A stretch of DNA of 64,000 nucleotides from Neoechinorhynchus agilis. Taxonomy: Eukaryota; Acanthocephala. Position 1 is the stretch's first letter, and each line of letters starts with the position of its first letter. The notes under the pieces are model-generated. The model saw only the letters and a list, made by a program, of their open reading frames with translations. It made no database searches and had not been told where the DNA came from. Position numbers and translations under genes: made by a program. Positions 37,831 to 53,464 of this stretch are shown piece by piece. The stretch covers positions 2,728,001-2,792,000 of the forward strand of contig CM121343.1 of assembly GCA_051530055.1 (NCBI GenBank), written 5' to 3'.

Positions 37831-38985
37831 TAGTTTATCGAAAATGACTTTTCAAAGAATTGTAACCATTATTTAGGTCGCTTGTCAATTGAACAATCGA
37901 TAAAATGACTGATACAATCGGTAGACTTTAACGTGATCCTTCTCGGACGTTGACAAACGACCGCAAAATAATACCGAATCAAAAAAAATTCCAAGTATTT
38001 TGTATACACCGCACAAAATTATGCAGATTCAGAAAGCTTTATTTCTGAGGTGGAATTAAATCTTTCCGAAATACTCCATCCTTTTCCATGTTTACTTGTT
38101 CAATTTCCTGTTTCTTTTTTAGTTTATCGAAAATGACTTTTCAAAGAATTGTAACCATTATTTAGGTCGCTTGTCAATTGAACAATCGATAAAATGACTG
38201 ATACAATCGGTAGACTTTAACGTGATCCTTCTCGGACGTTGACAAACGACCGCAAAATAATACCGAATCAAAAAAAATTCCAAGTATTTTGTATACACCG
38301 CACAAAATTATGCAGATTCAGAAAGCTTTATTTCTGAGGTGGAATTAAATCTTTCCGAAATACTCCATCCTTTTCCATGTTTATTTGTTCAATTTCCTGT
38401 TTCTTTTTTAGTTTATCGAAAATGACTTTTCAAAGAATTGTAACCATTATTTAGGTCGCTTGTCAATTGAACAATCGATAAAATGACTGATACAATCGGT
38501 CGACTTTAACGTGATCCTTCTCGGACGTTGACAAACGACCGCAAAATAATACCGAATCAAAAAAAAATTCCAAGTATTTTGTATACACCGCACAAAATTA
38601 TGCAGATTCAGAAAGCTTTATTTCTGAGGTGGAATTAAATCTTTCCAAAATGCTCCATCCTTTTCCATGTTTATTTGTTCAATTTCCTGTTTCTTTTTTA
38701 GTTTATCGAAAATGACTTTTCAAAGAATTGTAACCATTATTTAGGTCGCTTGTCAATTGAACAATCGATAAAATGACTGATACAATCGGTCGACTTTAAC
38801 GTGATCCTTCTCGGACGTTGACAAACGACCGCAAAATAATACCGAATCAAAAAAAATTCCAAGTATTTTGTATACACCGCACAAAATTATGCAGATTCAG
38901 AAAGCTTTATTTCTGAGGTGGAATTAAATCTTTCCGAAATACTCCATCCTTTTCCATGTTTACTTGTTCAATTTCCTGTTTTTAA
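37831..38985. repeat. 289-bp tandem array, each unit carrying a splice acceptor and ATG
   Basis: Four units start near 37832, 38121, 38410 and 38700. The last three are preceded by GTTTCTTTTTTAG, a very good 3' splice site, and 9-10 nt after it by ATG (TTTATCGAAAATG); the first has CCTTTTTAG at the same place. The open frame after the ATG is short. Units are about 98-99% alike. The array lies 0.2 kb downstream of cysteine string protein, in the same orientation as that acceptor. Confidence 0.9.
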
Positions 38986-39386
38986 AACCTTTTTTTGTGC
39001 ACATGAAATGATTCGTTAGATAAATGTTGATTTTGTACTTGGCAGTGCTCAAAATGAGCCTCAAATACGCCGAAAGTAAAAAATATCGACTTTATTATTT
39101 GTTACTTCAAATGTTCACAACTCAATAAAGTGTTACATTTGCTTTTTTAGTTTTGCCACACACTGATTTATTTCACATAATCCAAGGTTTATCCGAATTT
39201 AAAAAAACCCGAGGTGGTGGCAGAACTATTAAAATAGACTATCATTTCCACCGAACACAATAATCAAAGAGAAGTTAAATTTGCGTTTGTTGATTCAAAT
39301 AAGATAATTCATGGAAGGGTAGCGGCATTCATAATTTATTTCCCCAATTTTTTCGTTTTAATGGATTCCTTCATTAATATTGCACC
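38986..39386. other. Spacer downstream of the guanylate cyclase
   Basis: Nothing recognised; it includes the 3' untranslated region of the minus-strand cyclase gene. Confidence 0.4.
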
Positions 39387-43494
<4,108 letters not shown>

Positions 43495-43990
43495 TACTAT
43501 TTGGTCTTTAGAAAGCTTTTCGAGATTTATAAAAACACGAAATCATGAGGACAGCATCCTGGCTCCTGATACAAATATCATAGAGACCAAAAAAGGCTCT
43601 ATTTCTCTTGGCTTGAAAAGTCGTTTTGAGTTATCACCATGGTAAACTTGAGTTAATTTTGTCCAATTTGATAAACCGCACGTCGTCTTAGTAATGTAGT
43701 CTACGCTTTAACATTATAAGAAGATCGTCGTCAGGTGGAACCAAGAAACTGTGAGCAGCACTGTATCCATGTAACATTTTCTTAATCAAAACTTCTACTT
43801 GCTTTCGAGTAACTCCTTACTAACTCGTGCGATAGGTGGATACAGAAAGGATCACTCAATATCAGTGGATGCACAGGGCTGAGAATCGCGGAATGAGTGG
43901 TAATGGAGATCAAGATTACATACGATTTCCGGAATTCGATCAAACTTGATAAGCACCGCTTTTGTCAAAAGCTCCATTTTCTGAAAAGCC
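43495..43990. other. Spacer upstream of the guanylate cyclase
   Basis: No gene or repeat recognised; likely promoter of the minus-strand cyclase. Confidence 0.4.
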
Positions 43991-45645
43991 ACAAACGGAT
44001 TTTGGGCGAACCTTTATTAAAGAATGTGCACGTCAAATTTTAAGATTTTTCATTGGCCAAATTCGTGAGACGAACCTTTCATTGGTCAAATTCGTGAGAC
44101 GAACCTCAATTAAAGAATCTGCACGTCAAATTTCAACATTTTTCATCGCTCAAATTCGTGGCTCAAATTCGTGAGACGAACCTCAATTAAAGAATCTGCA
44201 CGTCAAATTTCAACATTTTTCATTGCTCAAATTCGTGAGACGAACCTTAATTAAAGAATGTGCACGTCAAATTTCAACATTTTTCATTGCTCAAATTCGT
44301 GAGACGAACCTAATTAAAGAATTGCACGTCAAATTTCAACATTTTTCATTGCTCAAATTCGTGGGACGAACCTCAATTAAAGAATGTGCACGTCAAATTT
44401 CAACATTTTTCATTGCTCAAATTCGTGAGACGAACCTTTCATTGCTCAAATTCGTGAGACGAACCTTAATTAAAGAATGTGCACGTCAAATTTCAACATT
44501 TTTCATTGCTCAAATTCGTGAGACGAACCTAATTAAAGAATGTGCACGTCAAATTTCAACATTTTTCATTGCTCAAATTCGTGGGACGAACCTTAATTAA
44601 AGAATGTGCACGTCAAATTTCAACATTTTTCATTGCTCAAATTCGTGAGACGAACCTTTCATTGGTCAAATTCGTGCAACGAACCTTAATTAAAGAATGT
44701 GCACGTCAAATTTCAACATTTTTCATTGCTCAAATTCGTGAGACGAACCTTAATTAAAGAATGTGCACGTCAAATTTCAACATTTTTCATTGCTCAAATT
44801 CGTGAGACGAACCTTTCATTGGTCAAATTCGTGCAACGAACAGTAATTAAAGAATGTGCACGTCAAATTTCAACATTTTTCATTGGTCAAATTCGTGAGA
44901 CGAACCTTAATTAAGGAATGTGCACGTCAAATTTTAAGATTTTTCATTGCTCAAATTCGTGAGACGAACCTTAATTAAGGAATGTGCACGTCAAATTTTA
45001 AGATTTTTCATTGCTCAAATTCGTGAGACGAACCTTAATTAAAGAATGTGCACGTCAAATTTCAACATTTTTCATTGCTCAAATTCGTGAGACGAACCTT
45101 AATTAAAGAATGTGCACGTCAAATTTCAACATTTTTCATTGCTCAAATTCGTGAGACGAACCTTAATTAAAGAATGTGCACGTCAAATTTCAACATTTTT
45201 CATTGCTCAAATTCGTGAGACGAACCTTTCATTGCTCAAATTCGTGCAACGAACGTAATTAAAGAATGTGCACGTCAAATTTCAACATTTTTCATTGCTC
45301 AAATTCGTGAGACGAACCTTTCATTGGTCAAATTCGTGCAACGAACAGTAATTAAAGAATGTGCACGTCAAATTTCAACATTTTTCATTGGTCAAATTCG
45401 TGAGACGAACCTTTCATTGGTCAAATTCGTGCAACGAACCTTAATTAAAGAATGTGCACGTCAAATTTCAACATTTTTCATTGCTCAAATTCGTGAGACG
45501 AACCTTTCATTGGTCAAATTCGTGCAACGAACAGTAATTAAAGAATGTGCACGTCAAATTTCAACATTTTTCATTGGTCAAATTCGTGAGACGAACCTTA
45601 ATTAAGGAATGTGCACGTCAAATTTCAAGATTTTTTGATTGGCCA
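43991..45645. repeat. 64-bp tandem array with a 29-bp secondary duplication
   Basis: The 64-bp unit reads AGACGAACCTTAATTAAAGA, ATGTGCACGTCAAATTTCAA, CATTTTTCATTGCTCAAATT, CGTG. In about one unit in three an extra about 29 bp (CTTTCATTGGTCAAATTCGTGC type) duplicates the end of the unit, giving a 93-bp form. Long-and-short unit patterns recur in the second half, so the mixed block was itself copied. Open frames across it (up to 125 codons) are a by-product. Confidence 0.9.
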
Positions 45646-47339
45646 AATGAATACAATTGCTAGACATAGAGAATTTATTCAAAACGCCATATTCTATAAA
45701 GTTATAAAAACATAAGAATGAGAGTCTTAAGCTTCGTTTTTCGTTAGTGCTTTAAAATAAAAGCAAATTTTCGAGAATTCGTGAATAACTATTAATGGAC
45801 TCTAGATGGCTCAATTGGCGCGTTTGACAATCGATACTAAAAATAGAGAAATTACGATGAAAACGATATTTAAATGACCTACATAATTGATGTTTGTTTA
45901 AGCTTGTTGCCTTTGATTTTAGTTGCTTTTTAAGTTTCGTGCCAGTGTTGACTCAAAACATTTTTTTAATCTAGTGACCACGCCAAAACGATTCAATTCA
46001 AGCGAAAGGTATAAATTGGTAATTAAAGGACTTTGAACGCAGCAAATGGGAATCGGAAAGTGCCAAATTGATAGCCTGAGAATATTGATTGGAGGAAGTT
46101 TTCTTGAGTGCAGATTTTCGTGATGTAAGAATTCCAATCGGCGAGATGCGTTCGAATCGGCATGAAGAAATTGTCCCCGTTGAACCATTTACAAGTCGTA
46201 TCGAATCAGCATTGAAAATCGATAGTTCGATTTCAAGGGAGCGTTATGGTCAGTTACGATGGAAATTCTGGGGAGAAATCCACTGTTTTCAATCAGAACG
46301 GAAGATCCAAGTGTGAAATGGGACTCGGGGCGCAATATAAAAATACGCGGTTATTTCCATCTTTGTACTAAAAATACAGTCGACTTTTAGGAACGTTGGT
46401 ACCATTTCCGAAACTAAAGAGGACGGAATCTTGGTTCATGTTTTCCAAGCCAAAGTCCGGTTTCGGTATTTAAAAGTGGAGAATCTCTGTTGAGAAGGGA
46501 AAGCTGAAATCACGTAAACATTGCCATGTTAAACCGAGAACATGGCACCGTGAATATCGATATTTGTTTAAAGATTGAATTGTTTGGCGTAAACGTTATG
46601 GAAACGAATTCTCACTGCAAAAAAACAGCTTCTTAACTGTATGTCTTATATCGAAACAATTTACAACCTTGATAAAGATTACGTGGCTTCGAAATATTTA
46701 AACCAATAAATTCTTTTTACAAACAATATCGATGTTATATTGATCGAAGAGTGGGCCCAATGCGTCGACGATTTTTTTTGTAAAAAATGGAGATTTTAGA
46801 AATCAAATTAATTTTTGGTTTTTTTTTAAAAAGTTAACTTATATTATTCTGAATTGTCCTTCACCGTCCCCAAGACACTCGCTGCGTTTCCTCGCTGGAT
46901 AGCCAAGGATATGTTCTGTACTAGGAACGAGCGAGCCCTCCTGTCATTGGTCGAGTTGATCAGACGATGCCCCATGGCTATAATTTGATTTTAGAGCGTT
47001 CCTTTCTGTGTTTTTAAGTTAAACGATTTTTTTTGCATGAAGCTACGACACCCCGCAAAGAAAATGATGTGAATCAAAAGACAGTGTTGTTGACCATTTA
47101 ATCACGTCTACGGATTAAAATTGATCAGAAGTGATATTAGAAGGCGCGAGAGCGCGACGACGAATGGCGGCGACACTTGTTATTGTGGCTAAGATTGTCC
47201 ACGTCATCAGGCACGGCAGACAAAATTTTGAAGTGTAGTTTTGGTGCATGTTAATTTGTTGCGTGTTCTTGTCGATTCGTATTTTCATCATCATCATCAT
47301 CATTATTGTTGGAAAGTAGGACTCATAAGGATTCGTTTT
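45646..47339. other. Spacer upstream of casein kinase 1
   Basis: A 75-codon plus-strand frame at 46089-46316 has no ATG and no recognised family. At about 46671 the motif ACCTTGATAAAG with CTTCGAAAT appears, as in foldback X. An ATCATCATCATCAT run lies at about 47290. Otherwise nothing was recognised. Confidence 0.4.
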
Positions 47340-47341
47340 AG
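47340..47341 (+). promoter_or_regulatory. Putative trans-splice acceptor of casein kinase 1
   Basis: ATTCGTTTTAG ends at 47341, two bases before ATG 47344. The start is confirmed by the family N-terminus that follows. Confidence 0.55.
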
Positions 47342-47343
47342 AT

Positions 47344-48530
47344 ATGGAGATAAGGGTTGCACAAAGGTATAGACTTGGTCGTAAGATTGGATCAGGTTCC
47401 TTCGGTGACATCTACATAGGTTTGTCAACGTTGTTGTTTGAGTGTATTACCTCCTTGTTGTTATTGTTGTTGTTGTTGAAGGAACCGATATTTCGACCGG
47501 CGAGGAAGTTGCTATTAAGTTAGAAAGTACTCAATCGAAACATTTACAATTGTTGATCGAGAATCGAGTTTATAAAGCAATTCAAGGTGAACCGGGAATA
47601 CCTGCTTTAAGATGGTATGGACAAGAAGGAGAATTCAATGTAATGGTGTTGGAATTACTCGGACCGAGTCTTGAAGATCTCTTCAATTTCTGCAGTAGGA
47701 AGTTTTCATTGAAAACAGTTCTGTTATTAGCCGATCAAATGCTAGCACGCATTGAACATATTCATTCTCGAGCAATTATCCACCGTGACATTAAACCGGA
47801 TAATTTTCTTATGGGTACTCTAGACCATGGAAATACCGTTTATCTAATCGATTACGGCCTCGCTAAACGTTTTAAAGACCGAGTGACTGGTGAGCATATT
47901 GTCTATAAGGAAAATAGAAGTCTGACTGGTACAGCGAGATACGCAAGTATCAATACTCATTTGGGAATCGAACAAAGTCGTAGAGATGACTTGGAATCAC
48001 TTGCTTATGTCTTAATGTACTTTAATCGAGGATCTTTACCTTGGCAAGGACTGAAAGCTATGACAAAACGACAGAAATATGAAAAAATAAGCGAAAAGAA
48101 ACTAGTGACCAGTATTGATGATCTCTGCAGAGGATTTCCTATCGAATTTGCCGAATTTACGAACCTGTGTAGAAAACTACGGTTTGATGAAAGACCCGCT
48201 TACAAGTGCTTCCAAGAGAAATTTCGTGATTTATTCTCTTCGATGGGCTACACCAAAGACGATTTATTCGATTGGATCGATCTGGGCAAATCTATAACGT
48301 CAAACGCGAACGTTCATAGCTCTGTCAATACAAGCGGTACGCAACTAATTCCAAACGGAACAACAGCTCCTATGGCTCTTGCGATTTCTCGAACTCGTCC
48401 TGGTAACAACGAGAGACACGGAGTTGCAGGACATGATCAAAATTTGAGAAATGGAACCGCCGGTCCTTCAAACACGGACTCGGCATTCGTTGGTGGAGCT
48501 AGGAAACGCAAAAATCACGTTTTGTCGTAA
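47344..48530 (+). CDS. Casein kinase 1, delta/epsilon type
   Basis: CK1 delta/epsilon is a monomeric Ser/Thr kinase acting on primed or acidic sites in many pathways. Exon 1 is 47344-47419, a 62-nt intron follows, and exon 2 runs 47482-48530; 374 residues. The start [19 protein letters not shown] matches delta/epsilon rather than alpha. Visible: glycine loop [15 protein letters not shown] lysine, [18 protein letters not shown], catalytic [25 protein letters not shown] with SRRDDLESL (CK1 signature in place of APE), [11 protein letters not shown], and EKISEKK. The magnesium loop is DYG rather than the usual DFG. The C-tail (after about residue 295) is short, Ser/Asn-rich, ends in a basic ARKRKNH patch, and lacks obvious resemblance to vertebrate tails. 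Kinase-domain divergence is greater than usual for this highly conserved family. Confidence 0.93.
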
Positions 48531-48844
48531 ACTAGGCGCCCTACACTCGTCTCTCAGGGCTTCAAACTTTTTGTTGAAGCTTTCCATCTGACAGCGAGAG
48601 AGAGACACCGAAAATACGTGATTTTGCGATTTTCAACGTGAAAAGTTTAAAAAGGTGAGATGTCATTATCTTTATCCATTAAACTTTTCTTGAGCATCAG
48701 AGTATTTCTTTGATCGCTCCTGATGTTAGCGCACGTAAGTACCTCGACCGCAGTCAAGGAATAATTCTAGACTTGTACGGGAGTCTTAAAAAAAATAATT
48801 CAACAATAGATCCCAGTTGGATTATCTCGAAGCTAACTCATATT

Positions 48845-49870
48845 TTTCGTGCTCTGATTTTGATTATAGAACTACAAACGACACCGAAAAATCATTCAAG
48901 TCTAAAAAATCCTGGATTTTCCTCTTTGGTTTTGATTATAGAACTAAAATCGACACAGAAAAATCGTCTTTAAAATCCGGGATTTTCCTCCTCTTTGATT
49001 TTGTATATTCAACTCCAAACGAGCCTAAACGACACCGAAAAATCATTCAAGTCTAAAAAATCCTGGATTTTCCTCTTTGGTTTTGATTGTAGAACTAAAA
49101 TCGACACAGAAAAATCGTCTTTAAAATCCGGGATTTTCCTCCTCTTTGATTTTGTATAATCAACTCCAAACGAGCCTAAACGACACCGAAAAATCATTTA
49201 AGTCTAAAAAATCCTCGATTTTCCTCTTTGGTTTTGATTATAGAACTAAAATCGACACAGAAAAATCGTCTTTAAAATCCTGGATTTTCCTTCCCTGATT
49301 TTGTATATTCAACTCCAAACGAGCCTGAACGACACCGAAAAATCATTTAAGTCTAAAAAATCCTGGATTTTCCTCTTTGATTTTGATTATAGAACTAAAA
49401 TCGACACAGAAAAATCGTCTTTAAAATCCGGGATTTTCCTCCTCTTTGATTTTGTATATTCAACTCCAAACGAACCTAAACGACACCGAAAAATCATTCA
49501 AGTCTAAAAAATCCTGGATTTTCCTCTTTGGTTTTGATTATAGAACTAAAATCGACACAGAAAAATCGTCTTTAAAATCCTGGATTTTCCTCCCCTGATT
49601 TCGTATATTCAACTCCAAAAGAGCCTGAACGACACCGAAAAATCATTTGAGTCTATAACATCCTGGATTTTCCTTCCCTGATTTTGTATATTCAACTCCA
49701 AACGAGCCTGAACGACACCGAAAAATCATTTAAGTCTAAAAAATCCTGGATTTTCCTCTTTGATTTTGATTATAGAACTAAAATCGACACAGAAAAATCG
49801 TCTTTTAAATCCTGGATTTTCGTCCCCCGATTTTGCATATTCAACTCTGGACTAAACCTCTTGGCAAGAT
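48845..49870. repeat. 150-bp tandem array of two unequal related halves
   Basis: Units start near 48999, 49150, 49299, 49450 and 49599 (spacing 149-151), with a shortened one at 49682 and a decayed one at 49831. Each has a longer half (about 83 bp; ATTCAACTCCAAACGAGCC then CGACACCGAAAAATCATT) and a shorter half (about 67 bp; ATTATAGAACTAAAATCGAC then ACAGAAAAATCGTC). Both halves end in AATCC.GGATTTTCCTC, so the unit is a diverged dimer. It begins about 300 bp after the casein kinase stop. Confidence 0.9.
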
Positions 49871-50608
49871 CTAAAAACCATCATGGACTTTATTCCCAAT
49901 TTCGTGTATTAAATTTTTGAGTGTGCTGTGGACTCAAAATCGATTTTCTCCAATAAGCGTCCCTAAGTTAATATTTTTTCCTGGTAATCCGATGACCAAT
50001 CACTATTGAAAATTTAATATTGAATTTCGATCACGTTGAGTAGTACTGGTGGAGTCACGTATTTGATAATCATTAAAAACGATTAGAACGTCCCTAGACT
50101 TCCAAATAAACGTAGCCTTATAAACGGATACAGAAATTCTTTGTTGGAGAAATTGGATTTATTGAGTGCTTGGATCTTGTTAGCTCGATGTTTCTTTTCT
50201 AAATTGGAGCCAAAAGACGGAAAGAACTTTATATTCAAAAGGCAAGAAATCCTGACCCGTAAGGTGAATAGAAGTCTTCTAAAAGCGTTTGAAGTGTAAT
50301 TGTTCTGCGTTGGGTTTAGTAGAATCACTTTAATGGTAACAACATTACTGATTGAACGTAATGTTGTAGACCTTTGTTTTTAACGACCGATCGCTACTTT
50401 AGTCTTAAATTGAACGTTTTTGTTATTGTTTTTAAACTTAATTTTATTCTGTTCCAATTCAATCGATGGCGCTCATTGAGTAATCTGTATTTCTGATCCG
50501 GAAGAATTTAGGATCAAGCCGAAGACGCGTACGCGCGTGCACTTGTTCGGGTGTGTGTGAGTCGGTGCTTTATTGGTTTCTTTTGTTATTTCTGATATCG
50601 CTTCTGAT
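49871..50608. other. Spacer upstream of ubiquilin
   Basis: Non-coding. It contains a short imperfect inverted pair (AACATTACT...GTAATGTT) at about 50340-50365. A GTGTGTGTGAG run at about 50551 lies shortly before the acceptor. The ubiquilin promoter should be here. Confidence 0.4.
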
Positions 50609-50610
50609 AG

Positions 50611-52293
50611 ATGTCCTCCAGACCAAAAGATAGTGAAGGTGTCCCAGGAGAGTCCACGAGTGGAGCAATCACTATCAACATCAAATCTCTGACTCAAGTG
50701 AAACCTGTGGTTTTAGGGGCAGAAGACGGCCGAGATATTCACGCACTTCGGGCTAAAGTATGTGCCGAGTTTAATTTAGAAGAGTGTCAGACTTGTTTGA
50801 TATTCTGTGGGAGAATATTGAAGGACGAAGAAACTTTCGCCCATCACGGCATTCGAAATAACAGTACCGTTCATTTGGTTCCTCGCTCAAAAAAAACACC
50901 GTCCACTGCTAATCCAAAGGACTCTGCCGCCGCCGCCGCAGCACCGTCTACTCATTCGCCTTCGTTTGCTCAATTCAATGCCGGCGCGAATTTCGATAAC
51001 GCTCTACCGCCGTTGTATCAATCGGTTCTTCGTGATCCGAGCCACATCAGGAATGTGATGCAAAGTCCGCTCGCTCAACACATTATGAATGACCCGGAAA
51101 TTTTAAGGACCTTCATGATGAACAATCCTCAAATGAGATCAATCATGGAACGAAATCCGGATATATCACATCTTTTGAATAATCCAGAACTCATGAGACA
51201 AACGATGGAAATGGTTCGAAATCCTGCGGCGTTTAGCGAATTAATCCGAAACCAGGATCGCGCTATTGTTAACTTGGAAAATATGCCTGGAGGATTCAAC
51301 GCTCTTCAACGGTTTTATAGAGACTTTCATGAACCCATGATGGATTCTCACGAGGATGCACGCTCTAGTACACGAAACAATAATACTCCTGCATCGACTT
51401 CATTGAACAGGGAAAACACTGTTCCGTTTCCTAATCCATGGTCGTCAGCTTCGCCGACCACAAACACAGTCAATAGTAGTACCACCAACACCGGTGCTGC
51501 TCCAGCAGTACCACCAGCTTCTACGGGTTCACAACCATCTGACACGACACCCTTAAACCCTTCAGTTGATCAGTCAACAAATCCTAACTACCTTCAAAGC
51601 GTTTTTGAAAACCCACAACTAATCTCTAGTATTCTTAATTCTCCTCAAATTGGACCGGTGATCTCTCAAATGGCGAGCAATCCTGAACTTCTTAGATCTA
51701 TTCTTTCAAGTACTCCTGGCTTTACAGGCGATCAAGCGACCACTGATAGGCTAATTCAAATAATGCCGGAATTTCTTAATCAATTCAATACTCCCGAAAT
51801 GCAGTCCATCATGACAAATCCGGAAGCACTCGCTGCTATCATGCAGATACAACAGGGCGTTAATCGCCTACAGCAAATATCACCGGAATTTGCCAGAAGG
51901 TTCACCGATTTTGATCCCTCTGGACTTTTTGTCCCAAATCCGCTTTCTACTCGACCATCTACACTATCAACGGATGCCAATGCGAGCTCAACCAATCCAC
52001 CTCCTGGCGCTGGAACGTTACCGATCGGCGGAAACCAACAGCAACAGCAGGTCGATTACACGAGGCGGCTACTTGAAATGCTGAATCTTTCTTCAAGCCA
52101 AGCAGCAAATTCACATGAACCTCCTGAGCAAAGATATGCTAACCAACTTGAACAAATGAGAAATATGGGATTCCTAAATCACGATGCCAACCTACGCGCA
52201 TTGACTGAAGCAATGGGAGATATTAATCTTGCAGTGGAGCGACTTTTGGAGCGCAGAGGACCATCGTCATCTGACCAACCTCCAAGATCATAG
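50611..52293 (+). CDS. Ubiquilin (UBL-UBA proteasome shuttle factor)
   Basis: Ubiquilins carry ubiquitylated and misfolded membrane proteins to the proteasome. This single-exon gene encodes 560 residues, a normal length. Order: ubiquitin-like domain (about residues 20-93; TCLIFCGRILKDEETFAHHG), Ala/Ser linker, first STI1 pair (about 130-215; NPQMRSIMERNPDISHLLNN, RNPAAFSELIRNQDRAIVNL, MPGGFNALQRFYRDFHEPM), a Thr/Asn/Ser-rich linker, second STI1 region (about 325-425), a short Gln run, and the C-terminal UBA (about 510-550; MRNMGFLNHDANLRALTEA, GDINLAVERLL). CTTCTGATAG sits directly before the ATG, a likely trans-splice acceptor. Absence of introns is unusual beside its neighbours but the frame is intact and the domains complete, so it looks functional. 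Confidence 0.96.
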   Translation: MSSRPKDSEGVPGESTSGAITINIKSLTQVKPVVLGAEDGRDIHALRAKVCAEFNLEECQTCLIFCGRILKDEETFAHHGIRNNSTVHLVPRSKKTPSTANPKDSAAAAAAPSTHSPSFAQFNAGANFDNALPPLYQSVLRDPSHIRNVMQSPLAQHIMNDPEILRTFMMNNPQMRSIMERNPDISHLLNNPELMRQTMEMVRNPAAFSELIRNQDRAIVNLENMPGGFNALQRFYRDFHEPMMDSHEDARSSTRNNNTPASTSLNRENTVPFPNPWSSASPTTNTVNSSTTNTGAAPAVPPASTGSQPSDTTPLNPSVDQSTNPNYLQSVFENPQLISSILNSPQIGPVISQMASNPELLRSILSSTPGFTGDQATTDRLIQIMPEFLNQFNTPEMQSIMTNPEALAAIMQIQQGVNRLQQISPEFARRFTDFDPSGLFVPNPLSTRPSTLSTDANASSTNPPPGAGTLPIGGNQQQQQVDYTRRLLEMLNLSSSQAANSHEPPEQRYANQLEQMRNMGFLNHDANLRALTEAMGDINLAVERLLERRGPSSSDQPPRS

Positions 52294-53449
52294 CGATCTT
52301 GCTGAGAGATTCTTCAAAAGTAGGCTTCTCCGATTGAACACAATGGGAGAGACACGGGGTCGTCTTAAACACACGTACGCGACAAAAAAACACGATTTCT
52401 GACTTCGATTGCTACGTTTCCTTTTGGTCCTGGTAAGGTATTTGCCCATCCCGAAACTCATTTTTGTCCCCGTTCATCCTTCCCATTTACAACCACTCTA
52501 AAATCTCACACACACACACAAACGTCGCATTTATTTCATTTCGACGTTTTACGTAAACCTAAAACACGCTCTATTCGTTGAGTAATTGGCTCTTTTTTCA
52601 GAGGCACTTTACCAATGTTCATATCCATTTACCGGGAATTCCAACGAGCTTGTCCTCGTTAATTTACATTGCAAAAACGGGTTTATTCGATTTTTGGCCT
52701 TTCTCTAAGTGACTAACCAGCTATTAAATCTTTATCACTACTAAGCAATTTGGTCCTGGATACCTTAAGAAAACAAGATCTACGTTGTTCGAGTTTAGTA
52801 TGTTCAACTTTGTTCCATCAATGAACGTTTTGAACAACTAAACGTTCGTTGCCCTCCTCTGATCCTTTTCAGATCACCAAAGGGAAGCTCCAGGACGAAG
52901 ACGCAAGGCGTCGAAAATTTGGAGTATTAAGAAATAAAAAACACCCATTTTCCGTTCGATAATAAATCTCGAATAAACATTGCAATTAACCACTCTAAAT
53001 AATAGTAATACTCATCCCCAATAAACACACTGCACTTCTCGGGGTAGCTTTCGCTGAAATCATAGCTGTCTATGGCAGTTTTTAACATTGCAAGCGTCTC
53101 TATTTTGTCTTCACCCGGTCTTACAATTTCGACATTTGTTCCATTTACAATACGTGAAAATGCCCCACATTTTAATGATTAAATGTATTTTTGGTCGTAT
53201 GAACCATTCTATGTTCCAATAAGCAGTGCATTCTACGTGTTCCTGAAAGATAATGTAAGTGCTCAAATATTTCACAATTTTTCCAAATCTAACACTTTTT
53301 CGGGTCAGTACAATCTTTAACCGAGAATTCATGTTTCTATAATTTAGAACATCTGAGTCCACTTTGGAACTCGCAATCATAAGATTATGTTCTGATTTCC
53401 ACTTCTTTTATTGTCCTGTGCATCTAAAATCCATCAGATAAAATCAAGC
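52294..53449. other. 3' flank of ubiquilin and spacer
   Basis: A short CACACACACACA run lies at about 52508. A stretch of about 40 bp at 53450-53500 begins the 303-bp array. No gene was recognised. Confidence 0.4.
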
Positions 53450-53464
53450 TATTCTTCGATCATG

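Noticed and set aside
43962-45605. Repeated frames reading ARQISTFFIAQIRE in the 64-bp array
   Set aside because: The frame changes from unit to unit and follows the copying of the array.
46089-46316. 75-codon frame as a gene
   Set aside because: No ATG start, no splice context and no family resemblance.
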